Below are positions 1-13,899 of a stretch of DNA of 64,000 bases, piece after piece. Source of the DNA: Dimorphilus gyrociliatus (Eukaryota; Annelida; Polychaeta; Dinophilidae); NCBI GenBank assembly GCA_904063045.1, contig CAJFCJ010000020.1, positions 236,425-300,424 on the forward strand, written 5' to 3'. Both the position numbers and the translations under genes were made by a program. A model generated the notes under the pieces. That model was given only the letters and a program-made list of their open reading frames with translations, was not told the DNA's origin and made no database searches. How positions within the stretch are numbered: the first letter of the stretch is position 1; the number at the start of each line of letters is the position of its first letter.

Positions 1-1957
1 TTAAATGAACTTCAATTTACGACCGTCTGTGTAGGTCTGGTCGCTTTGTTTACAAGCTGAAAAAATCTGATTACCGACCATCAGTTGCAGCCGTGCAATG
101 CACCTGTCCCCATTGCCGTGTCTGCGGGCTATTGCACACTTTATTTTTATTTCTGAAACGGCTTTGCTTTTATTTTCATAGCGGCTATAACGTTTGGTCA
201 AATGCCAAATCCTTGCGCATACATATCCGCGCCTATTGTACCCTCTACTGTTGTTTTCTCCCTTGGTGGTAAGAGGAGAAGGATGCTATTTAACGATTTG
301 TCGTATCAGCAGATGGCGCTTCTTTTATCAAATAATAAAAAAGTAACAGACTCAACTTTTTATATCTTTTATCCCTTACACCCTTATACGGTGTCGTTGT
401 GAGAATACAAATTTACAAAAGAAAAATTGCTTTCTAACACGTAATTTTATTCAAAGTGAACAAGAAGAAACTCTCTAAACTATTTAAGTAAGTTTTAGCG
501 TCTTTGTTTTCCGTGACTCTTGCTTCCTTTCTTGTTTTTCCATTATTAATGGAAAAGATTTGGGTCATAGTCATAGGGGTGAGAGGTAGAATATGAGGAA
601 GAAATGCGGCATAAAGGATAATGTTGACTGGTCGCCGACCTTATTAAATTGATGGCATTCGAATGTTAAGAAGTATTCGAACGTGACTGTTGAAGTAGCA
701 AAGTCCCAATTGAACTAAATGCAAGTTCTCTTTTCGAGCTTATTTCTAAGAATTTATTCCCTTCTTGTCTTATTATGTCAAATTTATCCATGTCCGTTCA
801 GGTTTTGTAGATTTACTCCTAGATTTCTGCTTTCCGCCTTCTTCTTTAATCTATCGGTTCCTCTTCTTAGAAAAAACACAAGCTACATAATTAATTATAA
901 TGACGATAGATATCTATACTTTGATGTTCAATAATGAAAGAACGATCACAGATTTGCAGACCAAATAATATTAAAGTTGATGAAATTTATTATTAGATTA
1001 TAGGAAAACAGAACAAGTTATATATATAGTATATTTATCTCCTATAAGATAATATCAAAGAGATATGTATCATTTCTTTAAATAAGTGACCTTAAAGAAG
1101 CATCTGAAAAAAATGCGATAATATAAAAACTAATAAACTTCAATATAACATGAAGATAATACATCTATATGTAATACACGCTATATTACTAGTATTATTA
1201 TACATATATGTATGTATATAGTACAATAGAGTATGTAAATTAGCAATCATATGAACTCATAATTTTTATTTAATATGCAATCTGTTATATGTATATATAT
1301 ACTGTATAGTGCATATATGCAATATATATATATATATATATATATTTACTGTATATAGCTTACATGTGTATTGTGCATGCATATTTATTACAATATGCCT
1401 ACAATTTCCAAAAACTATAACTTCATAAACGAGTTGTATACTTACTTATCTATTCGATATAAGTTGCTCTGATTAACCTTCATATGTAGCCTTGCTTCAT
1501 ACAAAAAATGAATCCAATAACAATAGCTTGCCCTAACGCAGTCTGAATACGAAACTAATTTGTAAGAGATATATAAGTGATGTATCTCCTACCATCTATA
1601 TACTGTATACAGTATATCGTATACTATATACAGTATATACTGTATATATATATATATATATATATATCTTATATTTTCTCTATATATACCTCTTAATATA
1701 ACTCTTCGCCGTCAAAATTAGAAAAATTGTCTGCTTGGATGATTATACAAAAGTACAGTTCTGCCCTTATTTTGTCAAACTGATGCCGTCCCTGGTATTT
1801 ATGAAAAAAGTGTCTTTCCTTTCTAATTTCGTTTTCCTTGTCATTTGTTGGCTTTTTTGTCTCTGAATTAGAAATTAGACGGCGCAAAGAACATCACTAG
1901 GTGTCGTCGTCGGAACATTTTAACATTAAGGCGCTCGAAATTCTGTCGGGCGCAAAT
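1..1957. other. intergenic, no gene seen
   Basis: AT-rich DNA in which I find no convincing gene. Open frames here are short and mostly lack an ATG; the one ATG frame at 719-934 (71 codons) has a hydrophobic start but low-complexity composition and no family likeness. Low-complexity TA runs interrupted by CTG or CAG lie at about 1295-1350 and 1600-1670. Confidence 0.6.
1600..1672. repeat. TA microsatellite with CAG/CTG interruptions
   Basis: Run of TA dinucleotides interrupted several times by TACTGTA or TACAGTA, giving overlapping small palindromes. It lies about 290 bases upstream of the first GPCR's ATG. Similar interrupted TA runs recur across the window. Confidence 0.8.
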
Positions 1958-2986
1958 ATGCTGAAAAACGAATCGGTTCCGCTAAGCAGCGACGATTCCT
2001 CAATCGAATGTCTCATTAAACGCGTTAATCTTCTCTTGGCTATAATTGCAATTGTGGTGCATTTCTTCTGCGCATGCGCATTTCTGGGTAAAAAGTTTAA
2101 GAAAGTCGCCGGAGTGAATTTCCTGATTGCTTTAAGTTCATCGATACAGTTGGTTTTTGCGTGTTATTTGATAAATTGGATTACAGCAAACACTGGACTC
2201 AAGCTAACAGGCCAAAAGTTTGTTTGTCATATGCACGTCCTCATCGAAAAATCAGCATTATTTCTCTCAGTTTGGTTCTCAGTATGTTCATGTGTCGAAA
2301 GAGCAATCGCTTTGTCTTTTTATGACAGAAGTAGGAATTATTGTAGTAGCTCAAAGGTGAAAATTACTATATTTCTCTTATCTACCTTTGCATTAGTTAT
2401 AAATTTAAATATTACAACAACCTTCGAATTACTTTTCTCAAAAAGTGCTAAAAGATACTTCTGCGTACAAGATATTGATCGTAATGTCGAGTATACTTTG
2501 GAATTCCTTCATCTAATATTCAATATTCTACTACCATACACCATTAGAATACTCTTAATAATTCTCCTCATTAAGACTCTGCATAAGCACTCGAACACGT
2601 TACAAAGTCTTGATCCACAATTAACTGTTAGTATTTCAGACTTAGAACTTACCAGAAGTGTTTGCTGGTCAACTATTTTTCACTTGTTTTTTGTTGCACC
2701 TAATCATTTTTTAAGAATACTTGCTTTTACTCCGAAATTTGATTTAATACGGCGTAAAAGGTATTTGCAAGGTTCCTTCTACACACTATTCATATTCAGT
2801 TTCTCGTCCCACCTCTTTTTTTATTTCTTGTTTATGAAAGCATTCAGGAAGAGCCTTAGAAGATTGTTTGTTAACTTGATTACGCTAAAAACGTGTCGTT
2901 GCCGAAAGAAAAAGCTAGTAAACAGTGATGGCTCGCTAATAGAAGACGCTAGAGTTATCAATTTAGAGAAAACAACAGCTTTCTGA
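1958..2986 (+). CDS. divergent class A-like GPCR (intronless)
   Basis: Predicted seven-helix receptor of 342 residues in one exon. The open frame extends upstream to a GTG at 1901, but the first ATG is at 1958 and is followed by an N-glycosylation site (NES), so I start there. Seven hydrophobic segments are visible, from LLLAIIAIVVHFF (TM1) to FYTLFIFSFSSHLFFYF (TM7). A Cys before TM3 (FVCHM) and one in the second extracellular loop (YFCVQD) fit the conserved disulfide. The DRY position reads CVERA and no NPxxY is seen in TM7, so it is divergent. The tail has a Cys/basic stretch (CRCRKKK) that could be palmitoylated. It resembles the lineage-expanded orphan peptide receptors of invertebrates; the ligand cannot be named. 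Confidence 0.8.
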   Translation: MLKNESVPLSSDDSSIECLIKRVNLLLAIIAIVVHFFCACAFLGKKFKKVAGVNFLIALSSSIQLVFACYLINWITANTGLKLTGQKFVCHMHVLIEKSALFLSVWFSVCSCVERAIALSFYDRSRNYCSSSKVKITIFLLSTFALVINLNITTTFELLFSKSAKRYFCVQDIDRNVEYTLEFLHLIFNILLPYTIRILLIILLIKTLHKHSNTLQSLDPQLTVSISDLELTRSVCWSTIFHLFFVAPNHFLRILAFTPKFDLIRRKRYLQGSFYTLFIFSFSSHLFFYFLFMKAFRKSLRRLFVNLITLKTCRCRKKKLVNSDGSLIEDARVINLEKTTAF

Positions 2987-5900
2987 AAGATTACTACTGG
3001 AAATTGGATATGTTCCCATTATATCGTGATCTTTATTGTTTATTTAAATATTTTTTATTGGGCTTATCAAATTATTAATGGTAACAAAACAACTCTGCAT
3101 TTCTTATACTGTATATAAATTGTATGAATTGTTTAATTAAATGGGTGCTTTGTTTTATTCTAAGTAAGAATAAAAATATATTATTGCTCTTTCTAGAATT
3201 CAAAAGAAGGCAAAAGCGTGAAAGAAAAAATGTATCATCTTCTCTTCACTCTTGAAGGATTTTATACTATATACTTTTCTTCATCTTTCATCTTTGTAGT
3301 CTAACAATGTAAAGTCCTTTCCATACTATTTATCTACACTTTGAAATATGACAATTAAAATTATTATTTCTTTTTTCTAATAATTTATTTATAGAAACCT
3401 AAATGTGACCAAAGACCGAATAAAAATAACTTTGATCTTATAACTCCGCATTTGTATGCCCGGTTAGCAGCGTTTATCCAACGCAATCTACCTAGATAGA
3501 ATAAACTTTTTCTTCTCTTTTATCCCTTTCCTTTCCTAACGAAAATGGAAAACGAGATGAAGGGATTTTTTTCCTATTAATAAACAGACTATATATATAT
3601 ATATATGTATATATATTTATATTCTTGATAAAACATACTTAATAATAACCTTCTCAATTCCTAGATAAAATAAAAATAAAATAAAGCCAATTTTCATTTA
3701 AATAATGTCATTTGTTCCAGATATATAAATAATAAAGAGGTGTTTTTCTTTTAAAGGAGATTTGACTGTAATCTTTGGAATTAAAATTTTAAGAGGAAAA
3801 CAAATTCGCTAAGGGATTAAATTTTCTCATAAAGACTAGCACTTGATCACTTTTGCAGGGTTATATGAATTTTCCAAGCTTTCACATTTTCTTAGATTAT
3901 TCCTTCTATGGAATGGTGTTTCTTTTCCGCCTACAGCTCTTCCAACACATTATTTATTTATATATATACTGTATAACTATATATATATATATCTATATAC
4001 TGTATATGTATTACGTAAAAAAAATATAGCACATTTCCTATGAAACAAATATACATCAAAGTTTTGTATGAAAACATAGGGGATTTCTATATGAAGCTTT
4101 ATGATCAGATATATGAGGATTCGTGACTATGTCTCCTTTTTATGTAATGTGTACATTTTGTAATATATGTATGTATAGCATATTTATAAAGTATATATGT
4201 AATTTATAAGAAGAAAAATTCTATGGCATGTGAAATAATTACGCCTACCTTGTGAGCAATTCATCTTATATCTCTTATCGTTAATTCATAAATAACATAC
4301 AAATCAGAGTGTTTTGTGGATACGGTAGTTTCATCTCTATAAAAATAGAATAAGAAACGTTCTAAATGTAGTCTTGGTGTATTATACTTGGAACGTCTTT
4401 ATTAGTATGTGTTAAAAATACAACGTATCATTTGCTTCGTTCGATTCGGCATTCATATGAATAAAAAGATGCTCTATTCTGCTTTTCGATGTCATATTCT
4501 CATGCCTCATTGACGTCATATTGCGTGTTTACTTATTTCATCGATCGACTAGATTTTTACAATATCAAAAAGAAAATAAATAATAAAAAACAATCACGAG
4601 AAAATATTTTTAGATTTTATTAAAAGAGAGTAGAACAATTGATTTTATGAAAAACATTTTTCGTAATAGACCAAAATATTCTAGTATGTAAATCTTTTCT
4701 CACTCGACAATTTCTTTTTGATATCGGCTTGTCTGGTGAAATGGACTTGGAGATGACGATAGCTAATTAACAACTGATGCCATAAGGTAAGTATTAAGTA
4801 AAAGGTGAAGAAGTTTCGATTTAACTTGGCTTATTGAAGCCGGTTTATTTCCTTTTTCTGGTTAAATCATTTTGTCTTAATAATCTAATTCGTATACAAT
4901 TTTAGTATGACATTTCTTTATATAATAGAGGAAAATAGCCTCCAGTTTTTTTCTTTTCATTTTCACCCTCTAGAATATCAAAATTATTTTAATAATGTAA
5001 AAACAAGATATTTATCTCAACACTACGGTTTCGAATGAATATATGAAGAATCGACTAACGAAATCAATATACCAACTATAGATAATTTTTCCTTGCTGGA
5101 TCATTGAACTTGCAGACAACTTTTTACAACTCAACAACTCCTGTATAGAGTCTGTCAAGTGGAATTTCTTTCTAGTCCAAAGCATACACCTGCTATTTTT
5201 ATCTTTCCCTTGTAGACTTTATTGAAGCAATAATTATTCAATTAGATATAATTCCGATCGGCTATGGAAAACGAAGGTATATAATTTTTTAAACATAAAA
5301 ACGTAGTAATTTTTTAATGTTATACCACTTTCGCGGGGATTATATGTTAAAGAGAAAGGTGCTTATTAATTCAATTACTCTAACTTTCTCATTAATAAAG
5401 AGAAATATAACAATATTTATGAGAGTGTGGCTTGTAAACGCCATTTTAAAACCTTTTACCATTGATGATTCCAGAAGTGGAATTTAAGAAAACGATCATC
5501 TCGAGTGAAATAAGCTTTTCTCTAAATGCAACAAAAGCCTATTCTAGACTCTTGATGTAATCTAAATAATAAAAAAAAAAGACTGTTTTACCAAGAAACT
5601 ACATTCAATTACCTAATGACGTCAACAACTTTCTTATTTTACTATTCAATAAATAGAAATTTTTGCCTCTCTATTCTTGATTTAATGAAAAATCTTTAAT
5701 AAAATAGTCTAATATAAAAAATTAACTTTATCTATAATAAAAAATGAAAAAAAGAGAAACAATAAAACAAATTACATATATAAATAATACAGAAATTAAT
5801 TAAAAAAATAGATAAATTCGAATAGAAATATATTTTTTCTGAAAACAGAAGCTAGATGCAGCTGTGTAATATTGATTAATAATTCTTTAAATTAATATAG

Positions 5901-8461
5901 GAGCTAATAAATCTTGCGATAGATAGATAGAAAGATCGTTTTATATAGTGTATCTTTTAAACAATAGACAATATTACGCAATATATATTGTTTATACAAA
6001 AGGTGATGTACCTGTACGAATATATCTAAATAGAGGAATGGAACACAAAAGAAATATATTGTATATACTGTATATTTTTTATATAGTTTTTATTGGTGAA
6101 CAAAGAATGTTACCGATATTAATTACTGTTTTTTATCACAATTTCTTTTATTGTCTCTGGAAAAAATATTATTGACCGCATTAAATTTATGGAATAATTT
6201 ATTAAGTTAACTAATACCTGATATGGATACTCATTATGTCATGAGAAGCTAGTCGTCTAAAATGACTGTAGTTGTATTGGTCTGATGAAGATATTTTATC
6301 TATGCCATAGGCCAGTGGATGGACGTCACGTTTCGACATACTATATTTTACCAATGAGGCTAATTAAATTCTAATTTTAGCCGAAATATTTAAATAAAAA
6401 CGCCCCTATTCTATGTCGATATTTTTGTGAATTTTTACTCGGTGATGTATTTAATTCAATTACTTTTTAATGATTGTTCTAAACGATCTATCCTATAAAT
6501 AAGACAAAAATTTACAATGATTGACATTAAGACCTCTTAAGGTACCTAAATACTTATTAAGAGTCCCTTAAAACGGCAATAATATTCTATAAAAGATAAA
6601 AATCTGACATATTATATTTAAGATATATAATACAATCTACAGACACTTTCGTACGAATATGTATATATATATTTATATATTAGTATTTATATTTATGAAT
6701 ATATAAATATAAATATATTTTCTATATTTAGATAAAGATTCGTGTTTTTGTTTATATATCGTTATAAGATATACATAACACCATATATACTACTTTGGTT
6801 GTTAACAATAAAATAAATTTAGGTCAGATAATATATTTTTAGACCATATAAAATATACGCAAATTAAAAGATATTCTCGGAGTTACTAATTCCCAAGGGC
6901 ATAAGGATGCATTATAAATTGGGCAGGTATTAAGTTTCTAATATCACACTGCATTACCTATCTACTTTGCATAGTATAGTCATCGATAACTTTTGCTTCT
7001 ATCATTAGCAAATTTTCTGCCAAATAAGCTTTTTGCAGTTAAACAGAGACACATTTTTTTATTCATTTAGAGAAATGAGAGCAAGTCTATTATTATAAAA
7101 TTTACTTATAATTTACAATATATCTCATATTTACAAACCAGTATTTAATGTTGTGTATTACTTGAAATAGATTGATCAGTATATGTATACATAATAAATG
7201 AAACTAGCCTTAGTTTGTAATGAACGCTAATTAGGACATTAAAGAAGAGTAAATTTTATTCTTTTTATTTCTATTGGATGCTAGACAGACGGTTTAAAAT
7301 AGACTATTTCCGAATAGCTTTTAGTTTAGGGCTATATTCTATAAACGTAGGATCTTTCCTTCTTGAGGCGCTTCTTGATTATTTTCCTATACCTCATTTT
7401 CTTACTTTATGGCAATCTCTTTTTCTTAATTACAATCGCTTTTATTAATGATTCCCAACTCTCATTATTAGCCTGCAATATGGCATAATCAATAAGTGGC
7501 TAGTAATAATTATAAGCTTTTTAATAAGGAAATATAGAAAATTGATAATTATTTAGAATAGAAGGTTATAATTAATTAATTTGTTGTTGATTTTTGATAC
7601 CTTACAGCTGTTTAATTGTTTGATGCGTTTGTTCAACTTCCCTCTCAATATATCCCTGTAACTTTTTTCACTAATATTTTTTACTGCTTTTCCCTCTGCC
7701 ACCTATTTTTCCATCTGGACGGCGTACGTTTACAGTTGTATTTAGGAATTGATGCTACCTTCCTTATCTGCTGTATGTCGGTATTATTTTCTCTATCCCT
7801 TCTTCTTCATATAAACAGAGCAGTTACTAGAAATAGGATGTGAAAGTCTTAATCAGCGCCTGCTGTAGCCTTTGTAGGAAAGGTTTTTTTATCAATCTCC
7901 TTTGATATTTGCTACTACCCTAACAATATCAGTACTAAATTCTCATAAAAAAACACAACTCCTGTTAAAAACATGCTGACCTGTTTCTCTGTAAGAGAAG
8001 CGTTTAAAAGCAGAATATATCTACTTTATTGAATTAATTAGTTCGCCAATTAACACACCCTCCGTACTAATTACTAACTAGGGTCGAGATATTTAATTAA
8101 ATTCCTCTTAGGATGAATAAGAACAATAGTTATTCCGAAATTTCAACAAATGCGTATAAAAATATATTTTAATCTATATGCAGAATATGGCCGGAAGCTT
8201 CCTTAAATTAGTCAATTTCATGCTGTAGATGGCGTGAAATTCAATGGAAAATAAAGCAATTCTTTTACTAACAGTTATGGTTAGTATCAAGATAATAAAC
8301 GATGATAGAGGTTTATTCCTTTATGGAGGGTAGTTAATAAATCGTTCTTTCTGTTGCCGTTGTGCCCTGTTTTAAAAGGGGTTTTCGGTAAAATTACCCT
8401 GCTCTATATACATATACATATATCCTGCATAAATATCGTATTAAATTATATTATACTATAT

Positions 8462-8504
8462 TATATAAATATATATATATATTCTTTCTATATATATATA
8501 ATAT

Positions 8505-8546
<42 letters not shown>

Positions 8547-8571
8547 TATAGAGAGAGAGAGAGAGAGAGAC
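8462..8571. repeat. compound (AT)n-(GA)n microsatellite
   Basis: Nearly uninterrupted AT repeat to about 8549, passing through a TACAGTATA junction into a GA repeat of about 11 units. Confidence 0.9.
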
Positions 8572-10492
8572 AGTGGATTAATATACTGTAGATAGAAAAT
8601 CCTCTCTTCACAATATTTTGATCAAGCTGCAGTTCGTTTCTCTCAATTATAAAGTAATAAAGTGATAAAATTAGAATCAATATATCCACTCTTCAGTCAA
8701 TGTGAAAAGAATGCCACTTATTAGACTTTTCACTATGGAAATCAAAGCTTAAATTCCTTTTAGGAGGGACAAGGACACTTTTTAGATTTCGAATCAATAG
8801 TCAACAAATAAACGCATACAAAATTTATGTAATATGATTTATTACGTGCTCTTTTTAGAGCTTTAGGAATTAGAAACAATCACTTCGATAAATAATTTTA
8901 TCAGTTTTACCATTTCCATTCCGCTTCTTCTTTTAGTCTCCTTTCTTCGAGCTTTAATTTTAGATTTTTCTTTTTTCTTCAAGAGTAAATTATATAAAGA
9001 CTTCAGGGTGAAATCATCTATCATGTAAGACGAAGAGAAATATGTTAAAAGAAAAAGAAGGGAGGAGAAAAGAAAAATTGCCTTAGATTTTTTACCCTTA
9101 TCTTATTGGCAAAAATGATTTTGGTATCAAAAAATTGATCTGGTTCGATATTTGCCTGGAAGATAAATTAAAATAATTAGCCTACTACAACCCTTTCCAT
9201 TTGCGTAATGACAAAAGTATTCAAGAGAAAATCTTTATTAATCTCTTGGCAATTACTTATTGGGCATTGTTAAAATACCGTATTAAGAAAATAGTCAGAT
9301 ATCTCAGTATATGTATAATCTAGTTGCTCTAAAAGGAGTATATAAATGGAAAACAAAAGAACGAAGACCCTCTTTGCTAAATTCCATTACATAGATCTCG
9401 CTGGGGGTTTTCATTCTATTTATTATGAAGAAAGAAGAGCAACAGTATATAAACACTAAATTACGTTTCGAGGATTCTATAAGGTATAGAATTTCTAAAC
9501 GCCAAACTATGATTAGCTTGAAACGATAGGTAAATTATACTTGATAATAATTGCTTGAAATTATGTATATTTAATTCTTATAAACTGGCAATATTCATAG
9601 CAATTAAATAGAAGAAGATGACGTTCTTCATTAATGATTCGTAAGCAATTATCTCCATGATATTGTATTGATGGGTGATGAAGGTTTTTCATCATTACCT
9701 AATCTATCTAATCAATCTCTATTAATCAAAATTGCCTACTTTATACACTGACTAATAGAAATGCTCTCCACAAGAAAATCTCCCTCATAAAACAATCTCT
9801 TATTGCAAAAAAACAAGCGGCTTAGCCTTACTCTTACTAGTAATGCCATCAAGTTGACAACAAGGAAGTTAACAAAAAAATTTCACTCCACTTATAAGAA
9901 AAGGAGGTGGAGCCACTTGTACTTCTTTTAGACATAAAGAAATAATGTTACAAAGAGATTGCTATAAAAGATAAAAAAGAGAAAATAAAAAGAGAACTCA
10001 CGCCTAAATTTATAAAAATAATATTTGTATATTCTCTTTTTATTCCTTTAAAAAAGGATTTTTTATCAAACGAGACCTATTTAGCGTAAAGGATAGGGAA
10101 TATATATTTAAATTGAGCAAAGAAAATCATCCCTTAATCTTTTTTCCGTATATTAGATTTATTTAGGAGTTTTTTTCTATAAGTCATCCAACTACTTAAT
10201 AAAGTAGCTTGTAGAATGGAGCATGTACTTTAAAATAAACTATTCTTTGTTGTATACATTTAGAAGAATATAAACATAAAAGAGGTGTAGATTGCGCGAT
10301 TTGAATTCAGTATGTTTCATTCATAATCAATCCGGATATTATTAAAAAGGTTCAATAGGTCTAAAAATAAATTCATTTACTCTATCGATATTTTCAGTGG
10401 CTTACTCAACCTTCAACCTCACCTGTCAATATTGGCATCATCACTCCTTAGCCTTCCAGAATATACGCAAGATTTTTCATTCGAATAGGAAA

Positions 10493-10540
10493 TAGAGAGA
10501 GAGAGATAGAGAGAGATAGAGATAGAGAGAGAGGGAGGGA
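10493..10540. repeat. GA/GATA-rich microsatellite
   Basis: Imperfect purine run of GAGA units broken by GATA. No nearby gene. Confidence 0.85.
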
Positions 10541-13500
10541 CATCGATTGACTTCATTTAATCATTTTATTAAATCTAAAAAAAAACGATAATTATTGCGA
10601 TTGTATAGAGAGAAAAAAGGAAAATATAATGTTATTTATAATTACTAACTATCAAAACATTTTCAAACAAACACCCTTTAATTTAGTTTTAAAAGAGAAG
10701 GGAAGTTGAAAGGTCATTATACAGGATTAGAATTTAAGAAAAGTAATGAAAGAGAAATGAGACGGGTGGTTAATTTACAATTATACCTTTGACGATTGAA
10801 TTCATTCAAAAAAGATCTTTTTTCTTCCTATTCTTTAACTAAGTTAAAAACAAATTGTCCCTTTTACAACGATCTAAAATCGTAATCGGCTTTAAAAGTT
10901 AAACGCTTTAATTGTTCCCCGGCTTTACCCTATGTTTTTTAGCATCTACCTCAACATAATGAATAACTTGATAATGTTTCTATTCGATCTTTTTCATCTA
11001 TTCTACTTAAAATCAATCAACCGTTTCCAATTACGTTATATAATTATTCTACAGGAAAAACTTTGAATTCTATTTCCTTGAATAGCTATGTAAAAAAAGA
11101 TTACTCATAAAAAAAGAGAGAATTCCATTTAAAAGTCTTAAAAGTTTGAATGGGAAAAAAATCAGCGACATTTAATAACAAAAATATTTAATCTATATTT
11201 AAAGATGATAAACGTCTTAAAATTTTCATAACAAAGAAATGTTCCACAAAAGCTATAAAAGATAATAATATGTTTTCATAAAGAATTCACTTGTCAACAG
11301 AATTTCCATACTAGTCTTTAATAATAAAACTAAATAAAGATCTAATAAAAAAAATTGATTTCAACTATCTTCAACGTCAAAGTCATTCTTAAAGGGTAAG
11401 GAAAATTAGTGTAGTAGCGATAAAGAACGATAGAGGGTGAAAAGAGAAAATAGATGGAAGAATGATAACGACAAAACAGTCAGAAGGAGGTAAAGGAGGG
11501 GAGGGACGGAGGAGGAGGAGTAACAGGACGAAATGAACAAAAATGAAAGGTTAAAGTTAATTTTACATCATTAAAGTTATATAATGTTATTATCTGTGCA
11601 TATGACGTTTCTACCTCCCACTTTTGATACTAAGTTCCTTTAATTGTTGAATTACGTAAAAAATTGCACTTAAATCTCAGCATTCGATAGACAGTGTTCG
11701 TATAGAAGAGTTTTTGTTTAACAATAGATTAAATACTTAATAGGATAAAAAATAAATAAGTAGAAAGAGAATTTCTATTTACATTTTCCGAGAAAAGAAA
11801 GAAAATGTATTAATAAAAATTTTTAATTAAAAGTCTTTCCCTTTGTCTATTCACCAAACTTTTTCGCTACATTAACAGATTGTAAATGATTATGTAATTA
11901 TTCTAAAAAATAAAGCTGAGAGGTTACGCAACGTAATTCATTTTATAAGTAGCATTAGGAAGTAGGATATAAATTACGGTTAGTTGAATTAGATCTAACA
12001 ATCTAATATATTTAGAAATTACCAATAATAACAAGAGAAATAATTTCATAATTAATTAAATATTATTAATTAATCATTTAATGAATGGGATAAAGAATTA
12101 ATCAGTATTAAAAGGCGTACTTTATTCAAGAGATTCTGTTATTAATAAAAAATAAATCTATTATACATTCAGCAGTTTTTTAGCTTTTGTTCCTGAAGAT
12201 TAATATCGGTATTACCTTTTTTCATATATCAATGCGAAAAATTAACAATAGTCAATGAATATTGAATGAAAATTCGTCATAAAATAGAAGGATTTCTAAC
12301 CATTCACCTTAACAATGTTTTACCCCTTCTTACATATTCTACCGTGAAAGATAAACAGGTAAGAAAATTCTCTTTTTATTTATATTGATGTTCAATGAAA
12401 CAACTTCCGGTTAAGAAAAGAAAGCTTTAATAGTCAAAATATCTAGTTTTGGTGTCTATTTATATCTTTGTATAGAAAATCAGGATACTTGCCATTAAAG
12501 GCTGGAAATAAATATATAAATGGTGTTTTGGAAAAAGATCAGAAAAGTTGGCTCTTAATTTGTTTCGTTTAAATGAGCCTTATTCATAGAAGAATCAATA
12601 AGTCTCTTTATTCAGTTTTCACCTTCATTAATATCGTTGAAGAGACAATCTTCTACTTTTCCGGTTTAAGAAACTCTTGAACTAGACTCATTCAAAACTA
12701 CAATAGAATGAAAATTACAATGTTTTTACCTTTTGTTAATTAGAGGCTTTTTCATACGGTTTACGTAATTCACCACCTATGATGATGAACTAAATCAATC
12801 AAAAGTAAAACCTAAAAAACATAGATGACGCCACCGTTGAGCTTTTTCCAGCGATTTACTAAATCCATTCTTAAACTAAATCAAAAAGTCGAGCAGAAAG
12901 ACTAAAAAATTGTTTGTTCAACACCTTTTCTCACTCGACCGTATAATAGCGTTAATGTAAATAAACAAATAATAAAAGAATTACGTCATTTAGTCAACAA
13001 ACAGTCTGTAAAAGGGTTCACGCCAACTAAATTAGCCAATATAGCGCAGTCATCAACAATTTAGAGATGTTTGACCTACACTCGATCTAAACTTAATTCG
13101 TTTAATAGGAATAGACTGTAAGTTATTGGAACAAAAAACGTCAACGCTTTGCATTCTTAAATACTCTAGAAATTCGAGTGCTATTACGCAACAATGCTCT
13201 TTACTATACGACAATCGAGCGTTGTCTAACCTTTTATTGCAGACAATTAGAAAGAAAATTGCTCCGTTATATCTATACAGAAAATATACATTTGCGTAAA
13301 GTGTACATGACATCTAAATTGGCTGGGAAAAATACAAGATGCGCATGCGTAAATGGCCAATTATACGATCTGATAATTATCTCATTATTCCGCCTCAAGT
13401 GTAATGATCCGTTGAGATTTGTGTGTACAAACTACGTTAATCGCCTCTAATCAATTTGATAAATTCAATAAAAACAGTATTAGTAACTGTATTAATGTCA

Positions 13501-13728
13501 TTTGTACACAATCGATCATTGTTCGTTTTCTGAATAGGCGCTAATCACTTTGTTGGAATAATTGTGAGTTTTTATATAACCGCGACGCTCGAAAAATTGA
13601 GGAGGATGGGATAACGTTAAGTATTCAACTATCAAGAAGAGAATTAATAGAGATATAAATAAAAACACAGACAGCACCCCTCAAAAATAGTGAAATTGAG
13701 AAGAATGGGCAGTCAGATAGAAGAAACG

Positions 13729-13754
13729 ATAGATAGATAGACAGATAGATAGAT
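13729..13754. repeat. GATA microsatellite
   Basis: Run of (GATA)n with one GACA interruption, followed by a purine-rich stretch to about 13910. It sits at the left edge of the less AT-rich homeobrain 5' flank. Confidence 0.8.
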
Positions 13755-13899
13755 TTGCTGATAAATCATCGGTGGACGATTGAAACAAGAAGAAAGAAAG
13801 AAAAGGGAGAGGATAGAGAGAGAAAAAAAGAGACAAAGACAGTTGAAAATATGATTAGATGATTGACGGCTGAGTAGGAGAGAAGGAGGGAAGAGAGAG

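Noticed and set aside
719-934. ATG frame of 71 codons with a signal-like start
   Set aside because: AT-driven Phe/Leu/Tyr composition, no splice partner and no family likeness.
13053-13450. Overlapping opposite-strand frames of 86 and 90 codons
   Set aside because: Mutually shadowing, no recognisable protein features.
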